64,000 nucleotides of DNA. Origin: Prionace glauca. Taxonomy: Eukaryota; Chordata; Chondrichthyes; Carcharhiniformes; Carcharhinidae. The notes under the pieces are model-generated. The model was given only the letters and a program-made list of their open reading frames with translations, was not told the origin of the DNA and did not search any database. Made by a program: the position numbers and the translations under genes. Positions 44,800-55,305 of this stretch are shown piece by piece. Every line of letters starts with the position of its first letter. The first letter of the stretch is position 1. Location of the stretch: positions 35,907,609-35,971,608 of the forward strand of contig CM075760.1 in NCBI GenBank assembly GCA_037974335.1, given 5' to 3'.

Positions 44800-45120
44800 G
44801 GGAGGGGGTGGCCGAGGCGGCACAGCGATTAACGCTGCTGCCTCACAGTTCAATTCCCGATATGAGTCATTGTGTATGGAGTTAGTAAGTTCACCCCGTG
44901 TCTGCTTGGGTTTGCTTCGGATGCTCCTGTTTCCTTCCACAGTCCAAAGACGTTTGGGTTCAGGGGACTGGCCGTGCGGAATTGCCCCTTAGGTTCAGGA
45001 GGTCTAGTTAGAGTAAACACATGTGGTTATGGGGATAGGGCTTTGGTGGAATTCCTGTTGACGCAGACTCGATGGGCTGAATGGCCTCCTTCTGTACTGT
45101 AGGATCTCGTGATTCTATTC
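44800..45120 (+). mobile_element. tRNA-derived SINE, cluster 2
   Basis: Partner of 7838-8160, with the same head, body and tail. Confidence 0.8.
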
Positions 45121-45124
45121 TATG

Positions 45125-46010
45125 ATGTAAATGACAGTCTCTCTGACGTATGTGAGGTGGAAAGTGTGTGAGGTGTGTTTGGGTGTGTGTTTGATAGAGA
45201 GAGAGGGTGAATGTGTGTGAGAAGGTGCCTGTGTGTGACAGACTGTGTTTGCACATGTGTGAGACAGTGGGCTGCGTTTGCAAGAGGGGGCAGTGTGCCT
45301 ACCAGAAAGCAAATATACTGTTCATGAGTGTGTGGAAGTGTGCATGGGATTGTGTGTGAGTGAGAAAAATGTGTGCAATGTACATGGGTGATAGCGGCAA
45401 AGTGTGTGTGTGTGTGTGACAGAGAACGTTTGCGTGACACTGTGCTTGTGGGAGAGACTGTGTCTGTGTGTAAGTTGGAGTGTGTGCATAGGTCTATGTT
45501 TGTGAGAGAGTGTGAGCGAGCTCGTGTGAGAGAAAGCAAGAATGTACAGGTGTGAGATAATCTGTGCAACAGAGATAGAAATATGTGTGTGTGAGAGAGA
45601 GAGAGAGAGAGATGCAAGTGCAAGAGGAATTGTGAGAAAGTGTGTGTGAATAAATGAGAGACAACTTGAGCGTGTGTGACAGAGTGTGGGAGAGTGAGTG
45701 CGTGTGTGAGAGCCTGAGACTATGCTTATGTGTGTGTGTGTGTCTGCGTGTAAGAGAGAATGTGTGTGGAGATGTGTGCGTGTGAGTGTCTTTGTATATG
45801 AGAGATGAGAGACTGATTGAGAGAGCGAGAGTGTGTCTGGATTTGTATTTGAGACAGAGTATGTAGACCGTGAGAGAAAGAGAATGTGTGTGAGATATCG
45901 TATGAGAGAGAAAGTAAGTGTGCGTGTGTATGTGTGAGAGAATATGAGCGTCTCTCTGTGTGTATTTATGTGTGTGAGAGTGTGTGATGTGTGTAAGTCT
46001 CTATCTGGCT
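45125..46010 (+). repeat. TG/GA simple-repeat tract, cluster 2
   Basis: Partner of 8165-9045 with small length differences in the TG and GA runs. Confidence 0.9.
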
Positions 46011-49000
46011 GATTCAGTCTGAAAAAGCACCCTCACTCCACACATACTCACCCACTCGCACAGTAAGTGGGAGTGACAAGCGAGCACAACACGGACTGTG
46101 GGGCACGGGTTGGAAAAACATTTAAATATTTCACAAGTCAGTCTCAATTAAATAATTTCCTCTTTCCTCAATGAGAGAAACTTGTAAAACCTCACGCAAT
46201 CTGACACAATCCAGGGCAAAGCCACCCACAAGATTACCCAGCCCCTCATTCACCCTATTCACTCTCTCCATCACTAACAAGCAGTGTCAGCACTGTGTGC
46301 ATTATATACAACATGCACTGCAGCAATTCACCAAGGCTCCATAGATTACACTGTCCAAACCCGCTGCCTTTACATCCTAACAGGACAAGGGCAGCAGCCA
46401 CATATGAAACACTATAACCTGTAAGCTTCCCTCCAAAACACACACCATCCTGACCTGAAACAATTTCTCAATTCATTCATAATCGCTGGGTCAAAATCCT
46501 GGAACTTCCTGCCTAACAGCAGGGCGGATGCCTGCAGCATATGGACTGCAGTTGTTCAAGGATGCTTCATATCAACACTTTATGAAGGAACAATTAGATT
46601 AAAAATTCTGGCCGCGCAAATGTCTCTAAAATGCCTTTAGAAGATTAAAAATAATATGCAAGTGAATTTGACCCTTCAACTGTCAAACTAAACAGTTCAG
46701 GGGCTGCTGTAGTACGGAGCACAATATAGTAAATCTCACTTTGTATTTGTTCATCGAACATTCCCAAGGCCGGTACATCACTGCTTAAAAATCACCCAAT
46801 TCTCCCTCTAAAGTCCGATGTTTCTGCTTCTCTGATAGACACAATATGCTTCAGGGACTTAATTTCTGAGACACCGAGTCAAACAGTCAAATTTCCCACA
46901 GATACAAGTGCATTGAAGAAATAAATCAAATTTCACTTCCTGCTGTACAGAAGAAGGAATCAAAAGATTTATAACCAGTCAGGGAGATTCCTGGTCCCAA
47001 CACAGTGACCACACGCCCAGAAACAGAACAGACACAAACAGTTCAACAGTCGAGTTCCCAGCAGAAAGATCTGTTCAATCTGTCAATTTCAAACTGTTGG
47101 GTTCTCATTGATCAATAGTCAAGTTACAACAGAAAATCAATAACCTATTTTAAATTAAACGGGTATTCATTTCAGAACTCCTCTCGACTTTTAATTATTT
47201 CTCTCTGCCTGCATCACTTCGCGAAAATTGTGTAAAAATGTAATTTCGCTGAAAATGAGCAAAAATAACAGATTCAGGACAGTTCAATGTCCCTATCAGA
47301 GATACAGTGACACAGTAATAGTTCAATGTCCCTAACAGAGATACAGTGACACACTAAGAATTAAACAAACCGGGAAATATTTACATTGAAAATCGTTACC
47401 TGATTGGATCTAATTTCTTAATTAAATGTAATCAACAAAATTATCAAGGCAAAACAATTTATCGAGCCGAGCACAGCTGAGTAAAGAAATGTTTTGTTTT
47501 TGAATTCATTTTGATACAATTAAATATTCTCTAAGACTGATGATATTTTGCACGCTAGTGCAATATTCAAGCTCTTTTGTTTTAAATTAATCAGCGTTAA
47601 TATTACACTTAAAGTTATTGTTAATTGTCAGTTAGTTCTCCTGTCAGCTGATTTGTTCTCTGTAATAAAATGAGTTTTCAATCATTCAAAACGTGCTTCT
47701 GCCCCCAACATTGTTAAATAATTAGGTTACAATTAAATCTCAATGTTAAACTATAATTTCAAATTACTGAATGGAAACATTCAAACATCTGTCATTCATT
47801 TACTTAAATCTAATCACATTGTAATATTTTACTTTTTCACTTTTACTACAAATATCTTATTACAACGAACAAACGTGTTAAAAATGCAAATTTCTGAGTT
47901 TGTCCAGACTGTAACGGCCTGGCCGTTTGAAATCAATAATACTGCTTCCTAGATTTAATAATTTAGGCCACCCATATAACAACTTCATTACTGAACACAT
48001 TGTTTAATTAAAGAAGACCTGAATTAAACAGTGCAAACACAGAGACGATAATTGATTCAAATCCTCTGTAACGCTAAAAACACGATGCAGAATATAAGTC
48101 TCAACATTTTCTTCATTATAATATTTAATAAGAATTAAACATAAGCTCCAGTTAGTATGAATTCTTCCATTCTGTCATTTATTCTTCCATTCTGTCATTT
48201 ATTCTGTGTTTGACATTAATGGGAGACATGATGTTATTAAGTGCTGAGCTAATATTATTTTTATAGTATTTATAATATCATATTATTTTTATATAATCTT
48301 TTTGAATTTCAAGCATTTAATTGTCAGTCGGTAGCCAGTTTCTGTTGACACTTTACTACAATTCAAAGACAATCATTTGAACAATTTTACTTGAGTGTCA
48401 GCGAATTCCATCTGTCAGAAAACTGTGTTCAGTCTGTCAAATTTTTATAAACTGTTTGATTCTAATTGATCAAAGGTCAAATTACAACAGTGAAAAAATC
48501 AATAAAAATTTAAATTAACCTGATGTTCATTTTAAAACTCCCTTTGCCTTTTAACTATTTCTCCCTGACTGTCTCAAATCACAAAAACTGGGCAATTATT
48601 TTTCTGAAAATGAGGACTTCGAATATAACAGATTCAGGGCAGTGTAATGTCCCTAACAGAGGTACAGTGAATTGTAATTCATGTTTTTTTAATATGTAAC
48701 CTTAGTTAACATGAATAAAATGCCCTAACATATATTTATTTTATTTTCCGAAACTTTTCTGCTTTATCCCTACAAGAATATTCAAAGGCAATTTTATTTT
48801 CATTTCGCCAGAACTGCTCAGTTTCACTGAGCGTAAACAATGTAAAAACAATTGAGGAACACAAAACAATTTCACAAATTTTGAGATGCGAAAAGTAATT
48901 AATTATCTCGGTATCTAATTTAAAAAAATACTTAGAACGGATAATCTGGTTCCAATTGCATAGAAAAAAATTAATAATCGGATACAAAAATTTCCAAAAA

Positions 49001-50849
49001 GGAAATTATTCTGCAAAACTCGTATTCCAGTAAATGTGAATTTAATCTGGGATGTACCGATTAATGCAAAGTATCTTGTTCAACTGAGCACGGCTGTGAA
49101 AACGGCAGGTTATCATTGAAATAGCTTCTGGAATTGTCACAAAATATTTCCAGTCTGGAAAATGTTAATTGTGTGAAATATACAACAGAACTATTAAAGG
49201 GGATTATTGCTAAATTATTAATATAAAATAATCTGTGGTGAATATGGAGTTAAATTACCGATTAATAATTCTTTGATTTACATTAATTTTACTATTAAAC
49301 TTGTTCATGGGAAGTTTGTGATTGCAGCAAAGACTTAGTGTCCGAATGAGCGTTGTAAGTCATGACTCACTTGAATTTGTAAGCGTTATTTAAAATTTAT
49401 AAAAATGCTGTAATATCTTTTCGGTGTTCTTTCCCCCCAACCTGCTTGTTTTCTCCCTACATGGATTTTCAAACTCAAAGATTGTTTCTGTTCAACCAGA
49501 AAACATCTAAACTCTCAATGGCACCGTTATACACTATTTAAACAACACAGAAATAATGCCACAAAGCCAAACCATAGCACAAATTTTAAACATTCACAGT
49601 GACTGCACCACAGAATCTCCTCAGCAGAAACACAACAAAACACATCAATGAGGGAATGAATCCGTTTCACAGAAAAACAGATCAATTATCCATTCAACAG
49701 AATCAAATATAACATTGCAAAAAAAACCTCAATATCGAATCTAGCAAACTAGCTCTTAACCAATTATTAAACTAAACAGAAATCTAGAATAATAGCAATA
49801 GCATTGCGAGGAGGTAGAATTTGTCCAACAAATTAGCGTTGAAACTTTATCACATCTTATTCATATTGGGTCATATTTCAAACATATTTAAACATTTGGA
49901 TGGTAAAAGTTCCAGCCATCAAATGCCACCGAGATTAAACATTGCAGATACCCCAAAATCTGAATGCAGTGACAAACTATGTTCTGAATGAGTGGAGTAA
50001 GCCGATATCACTAAAGATTTTAAACATACAAATACAATAAAGCCTGCTTTATTTCTCCCTGCAGTCATGCATCAAGCAGTTGCGACCCGCAGAATGTTCA
50101 TATTCAATCACAAAACGTGTAACAGCTCGGTGTCACTGAGTTCAAACAATGCAGAAACACCAAATTAATTCACAAATTTTACGTATTTAGAGTCATCCAG
50201 ATTCATAATCTCCTCATCAGAGGAAAAAACACGCATCACTGAGAGACTGAACCCCGCTTCATGCGGAAGCAGCTCAATTCTACAAACACTTCCAACAGAA
50301 TCAAATATAACATTTACAGAAATGTTTAATATAAATTCCAGCCAATTCGCCCATCACCAAACTAATTCATGTTTAGAATAAGCAGAAATTATTGCACAGC
50401 AGCACCAGCATTGTGAGTGAGTGGAACATTTTCACTGGATAAATATAGAAATGTTAGATTGTTTTAAATTTTTGGTCCAAATTTCAAACACTTGTGCAGT
50501 AGATGGTACAAACCGCAGCCACTAGATGTCACCGAGATTAAACGCTGCAGAAACGCTGAATTGTTTAACAGACATTCGGCTTTCAAAGTAATCCAACCAC
50601 ACAGTAACCTCAACAGATAAACACAAAATCCCAACAATTTGGGATTGAATCCCTCAGCAGCATCTATTGTCCAGAAAGAGCGGAATTCTAAAACCCCTTC
50701 GCAGCAGAATCACAGGAAACATTGTAACAATTCTCAACCGAGAATCCACCAAACTCACATTGATGTTACCATATGGATTATTAGTACAGATATAAATATA
50801 AAACAAAGACACATGTAAACCAGTTACTCAATAAGTGGATGGTTCTTAC

Positions 50850-50898
50850 CTGTAGCCACCGTCACCATGGTCCCTTGTCCCCAGTAATCTCCAGTAAT
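50850..50898 (-). CDS. Germline-joined D2-J segment, cluster 2
   Basis: A 49-bp segment from the heptamer to the donor (TACAG/GTAAGA). It encodes ITGDYWGQGTMVTVAT, open in the J frame. The last 40 bp align with the cluster 1 J from GACTACTGG on; the first nine (ATTACTGGA) do not, and the first five bases of J are missing. The 5' signal has a 12-bp, not a 23-bp, spacer. This is what a D2-to-J join in the germline would leave: D2's own 5' signal, a D2 remnant and a trimmed J. Confidence 0.87.
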
Positions 50899-50926
50899 CA
50901 CAGTGAGACACAGCATGACAAATACT
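50899..50926 (-). other. 12-bp-spacer signal 5' of D2-J, cluster 2
   Basis: Nonamer AGTATTTGT (50926-50918), 12-bp spacer, heptamer CACTGTG (50905-50899). At the distance needed for a 23-bp spacer there is no nonamer. Compatible with the 22-bp-spacer signal 3' of D1. Confidence 0.88.
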
Positions 50927-51235
50927 GAGGCGGACTGTTAACTGTAAAATACAGACAGTTAATTTCACTGCTATTTCAAAAGTCTGTTTCCAGCTCGTTA
51001 AGGGTGAGTCAGTGAGATATTTCAATTTTTACTGGTCATGATGTTGATAAAAGGGGTTAGAAACTTTTACACTCTCTGTGCACATTCAGCGTGTAAATCA
51101 ATAACAATAAAATTGAAGCATTTTACATCTTAAAAAGAAACAAAGCTGTTTCTCAGTATTATTTTGTTGAAGCCTCATTTACTTTGGCATTCGGCAATGG
51201 CATTGGTCACAAATTTAAGCAACGTCTTTTTCTGA
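50927..51235 (-). other. D1-D2 spacer kept only in cluster 2
   Basis: About 309 bp with no counterpart in cluster 1, bounded by the D1 3' nonamer and the D2J 5' nonamer. No further D seen. Confidence 0.75.
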
Positions 51236-51273
51236 GGTTTTTGTATGAGGATGGCGCTTTTCTCAGCACTGTG
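51236..51273 (-). other. D1 3' recombination signal, 22-bp spacer, cluster 2
   Basis: Heptamer CACAGTG (51273-51267), 22-bp spacer, consensus nonamer ACAAAAACC (51244-51236). A 22-bp spacer at D1 is, to my knowledge, also described for horned shark D1. Confidence 0.92.
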
Positions 51274-51288
51274 ACTCCCATAGTATAT
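51274..51288 (-). CDS. D1 segment, cluster 2
   Basis: Fifteen bases, ATATACTATGGGAGT, between the 12- and 22-spacer signals. Frame 1 reads IYYGS. It is the unjoined form of the D whose first six bases survive in cluster 1. Confidence 0.92.
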
Positions 51289-51316
51289 CACAGTGACACA
51301 CACCCATACAAAAACT
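51289..51316 (-). other. D1 5' recombination signal, 12-bp spacer, cluster 2
   Basis: Nonamer AGTTTTTGT (51316-51308), 12-bp spacer, heptamer CACTGTG (51295-51289). Confidence 0.93.
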
Positions 51317-51663
51317 GCACTCACTCTGTTCAGTACTGCTGTTCAATATTCACTTTAAAAGGACCATTAATTTCGCTCTAATGTAAAATGTAGGCAAATG
51401 TTTATACAACACAATCTATCAGAAATATTAACAAGAGTAATATATCGTGTGTGGTACTTGCCGACAGTACAATGAATATAAAGTCAGTGAAAAGCTCACC
51501 AGTTATATCGGTGAGTTTGGGAAGTTTTACTGTTAAATACATTCTGTGTTACTTTTTTTTAAACACGATTATAGTTTGTTTCTGACCACCCTCGATCATA
51601 TTGCATTTAAAACAGATACTGACCTTCAGGTTAAGATGGAAGTTGCGGAATCCCCTCTCGGGC

Positions 51664-51702
51664 TGTTCTTGTCCGGGTGCAGCCCTGGATCCTCTCGCTG
51701 TG
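51664..51702 (-). other. VH recombination signal, 23-bp spacer, cluster 2
   Basis: Heptamer CACAGCG (51702-51696), 23-bp spacer, nonamer ACAAGAACA (51672-51664); same as cluster 1. Confidence 0.94.
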
Positions 51703-52007
51703 GTCTCTGGCACAGTAATAGATGGCCGTGTCTTCAATCTTCAGGCTCCTCATGTCCAAAGAGAAGATATTGTTTGAAGTGTCTTTGGACGCAGTAAATC
51801 GACCCTTAATTGATGGGGCGTAGCTGTTGTCAGATGAACTATAGTAGCTAACCAGCCACTCCAGGCCCTGTCCGGGAACCTGTCGGATCCAATCCATCCA
51901 GTAGCTGCTAAGATCGAACCCGCTGGTTTTACAGGTCAGTTTCAGGGAACCTCCGGGAGCCTCGGTCTCTGCCTCTGGCTGGGTCAACATAACATCCGAC
52001 TGGACAC
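51703..52007 (-). CDS. IGHV exon, cluster 2
   Basis: Encodes [20 protein letters not shown] through YYCARD. Landmarks as in cluster 1: [44 protein letters not shown]1 region DLSSYWMD and CDR2 region [10 protein letters not shown] differ from cluster 1, while FR2 and FR3 are the same. Open, unrearranged, bounded by a good acceptor and heptamer. Confidence 0.96.
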
Positions 52008-52140
52008 CTGTAAAAATAGATCAAAAACACCAGGGATTAATCTTAGTGAAATGATTGCTGACTCTGGAACATTCCAGAGAGACACTAACACTGAGACAGT
52101 AACAGTGAGAGACTTGAACAATAATAAAAAAAATACTCAC

Positions 52141-52186
52141 CAGATAAGAAAGTCAGCAACAAACTGAGAGAAATGGCCGACCTCAT
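52141..52186 (-). CDS. IgH leader exon, cluster 2
   Basis: ATG at 52186-52184, MRSAISLSLLLTFLSG, then G/GTGAGT. Same signal peptide as cluster 1. Confidence 0.95.
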
Positions 52187-52275
52187 CTTTCTGGTGATTT
52201 GGGGGAAATGGTTGTGTCAGGAACTCAGTGAACAAACCAGCTCCCGGACTGTTGGATTCCGGTCCCAGTGAGCGG

Positions 52276-52285
52276 TATTTAAATA
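52276..52285 (-). promoter_or_regulatory. TATA box of cluster 2 VH promoter
   Basis: TATTTAAATA 90 bp 5' of the leader ATG, as in cluster 1. The right arm of the GC-rich inverted repeat present in cluster 1 is absent. Confidence 0.7.
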
Positions 52286-54579
52286 CCCGGCAGAAGGGGG
52301 CGGCTTTCCAGGCGCCGCCTGTTGATCCACGTCCCACCTTCCACACCCCCAACAGAATGGACTCGGAGATTTACAATAGATTAATATTAAAATGGACATT
52401 TTATCTGTATCGGGATATTTGTTTGGCTGAAATGTTCATTGTATTGTCCCCATTATTTCTGATGGTGATGTTACAGTTCATCATTTATTTATTTAAATAA
52501 GTAATTCCATTGTAAAAATGGTGATTTTATTACCACACCCCCAACAAGAAAATAAATCTAAAAATGATGAACTAACATTTTGGAACATTAGACAATTTTT
52601 CAACAATTCCGTGTCTCTGCCACATTACAATAATAAAGCACAATTTATCAGAAGTAATACCATCGATTTCTGTAATTAAATGTGTAGAATATACAAAGTG
52701 ATTCTATTTACAGTTGGACGGCTATCACTGAACAATTTGGGTTTGGAGATGAGAAGAAACTCTCACACAATACAATGTTCCTCCTTATATTTTCAAATTG
52801 TCCCAATCTCGATGACAGGCCTTTGAAAATAATGAGAATCCCAACCTCCTGATACCTAAATAGTGAGTTGACAGAGAAACATAAAATTAAATGGATTTTT
52901 GACACAGAAGTTAACGAATCGGAACGGACACTGAGATCATTAAAGTTCTCCTTCAGTATCCAAATCTTTGCAGCTTACTCTATTGGCTCTCTCTCTCTCT
53001 CTCTCATTTCATGAAGTGATTAATAAACAGACTTTAATTATTGGAATGAAGTTTACTCGGAAACTATACAAATGAAAAAAATCATCCGGTCACTTTATTG
53101 TTTTGCGATACTATTTACTCAGATAATGAACAGGACACTGAATGAAAATATTTGATTAGAATGATTACGATTTAAATTGTGGGAATTAAACATTTACTGT
53201 TTAAATGTCTGAATCCCATGTTGTCCATTGAGCTTCACGCTAATCTGTCCCACACAGTATTTGGCAGCAATCCAGGCTGGTGTCAAATGCTCAAAGTTAT
53301 TGACAGGAAAAATCTGGGGCTGTTTGTGCAATAGATCAAAGATCAGTTTCATCAGCACTGACCGCTTAGCTCCAAGCCAACTTAAAACCCTGCATGTTGT
53401 CAGTAAGGTCTATTTATAAACAAATCTACCCAGCAACAGTACTGGAGGCACTTGAATTTTTGGAAGTTATAAATCTAGATGATGTTTCCCCATCTCTAAA
53501 GAAAGGATTATTTTCCACCTTCTCTGGCACCCAATTAACAACAATGATGATTTTTCCAACACATCAGGATATTGTGATGGACGGACAGAAATAATCACAG
53601 GCAGACTGAAAAATGGCTCAGAGAGATGATACATGCTGTTATATTTGAGCATGCACATTTGTATTTTATCTCCTTTTATCTTTCCATGGGATTTTTTTTT
53701 TTGGAAAGACCAACACTCTTTGCCTGTCCCAAATTCCTTTAAATTAACTGGTTTTCTTGGACACTTCTGTAGATATTAAAGAGTCAGCTATTTTGCTTTC
53801 AGTCTGCAGTTATATCCTTGTGAGACAATGTAGGGATGGCAGATTTCCTCCGTTGGGGAATCAGAGCGGTTCCAATGATCGCAATTAGTATCCATTCCAG
53901 ATTTATCAATAGAATTCAAAATCTACCTGCGGGAACGGCCCGACTTAAATCCCCGTCCTCACATCATTGCCCTGAACCTCTGGATCACTGGATCAATTAA
54001 AATAATTGATGTCACCATCTACACAAACAATAAATGTATGACTGTGTTGACACAGGAATGAATGGTATTTGAATGATTGATGGATGAATGATTGTTGGAT
54101 GCCTGAATATTTTGATTGAGGAAATAGTGAACGGACTGGTGGATTCATTGATAAATGGTGCTGAATGATGTTGTTCTATATTTCCATATTTGTGTTTGAC
54201 TACTTCATAAATTGAAACAACTCCTTTATTCAATGTGTGCCCATCTAATACCTTCAATCCTTCCAGAGTGTCTGGGTGAAATACATTCCGAGTTTCTCGG
54301 GAGTTAGCAAGCTGATCCTCTTGAAGAGTAGGGGGAGATTTTCCTGCAGTTCGGATGGTTCATTTCTCTGCTGATGCTGAATCTTCAAATCCAGGACAGA
54401 AAGAGAGAGCATGATATGGTTGAGGAGGAATGATTGTACTATATAAAATACTGGCTCTTTCATACACAACAAATTAATCAACATACCCTCACCCAAATTA
54501 GTGAAGGCAACAGGGTGAAAAGTAAATAAGGTGGCAACAGAAATATTTGTGAAACTTACTGGAAAACTACAAGTGTCAC

Positions 54580-55025
54580 TTGTAGGCTTGTACTAGGCTT
54601 GTACTCGTTGGAGTTTAGAAGAATGAGGAGAGATCTCATTGAGACGTATAAGATGATGAATGGGATGGATAGGATAAAGGTGGAAAGACTCTTCCAGCTC
54701 AGAAAGGACAGTAGGACTAGGGGGCACAGCCTCAAGATAAAGGGGGGAGGGCGGTTTCCGACGGAGTTGAGGAAGAATTTCTTCAGTCAAAGGGTGGTGA
54801 ATCTCTGGAATTCTCTGCCCGTTGAAGTGGTGGAGGCTGCCTCGCTAAATATTTTTAAGAAACGGGTTGATGGGTTTTTGATAAGAGAAGGGATTAAGGG
54901 TTATGGGGAGAGGGCGGGAAAGTGGAACTGAGCCACGACGGATCAGCCATGATCTTATTGAATGGCGGGGCAGGCTCGAAGGGCCAGATGGCCCACTCCT
55001 GCTCCTATTTCTTATGTTCTTATGT
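54580..55025 (+). mobile_element. LINE insertion present only in copy 2
   Basis: Product includes YSLEFRRMRRDLIETYKMMN, TRGHSLKIKGGG and RKNFFSQRVVNLWNSLPVEV, then the 3' tail ggcaggctcgaagggccaga and ttcttatgttcttatgt. Copy 1 has an uninterrupted aagtgtaacattattt at the same place (about 18000). A short tgtcac flanks both sides and may be the target-site duplication. 5'-truncated. Confidence 0.9.
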
Positions 55026-55122
55026 CACATTATTTCCCAAAACAATGTAATACTGAATCGGAATTTAAAGATTCAGTAACTTCACATGAAGTACAGGTTG
55101 TTCCATTTATATCATCACTTTG

Positions 55123-55305
55123 AATTTCATTCCAATAATTAAAGTCTGTTTATTAATCACTTCATGAAATGCGAGAGAGAGAGAGATGTTGATGGGCCCA
55201 GTTCCCCAGTGAAGTAAAATAGATGCAATGACATGAAATAATATTAAAACAACATCACAAAACTGACATGAACACCGGGGATTCCTGGAATATTCTGAAA
55301 GTTCT
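55123..55305 (-). repeat. Inverted copy of the 16320-16500 segment
   Basis: Reads as the reverse complement of about 16320-16500 (tttcattccaataattaaag ... ccggggattcctggaatatt). At this place copy 1 has unrelated sequence (18108-18480). Confidence 0.85.

Larger units (their letters stand above)
40957..50849 (-). other. J-C1 intron, cluster 2 (9.9 kb)
   Basis: Same order of elements as in cluster 1: AT-rich modules (46610-50849), TG/GA repeats (45125-46010), SINE (44800-45120), LINE RT fragment (44535-44790), GAGT minisatellite (42743-44222), switch-like array (41971-42715), repeat tails (41040-41650). It is shorter mainly because the minisatellite is shorter. Confidence 0.85.
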
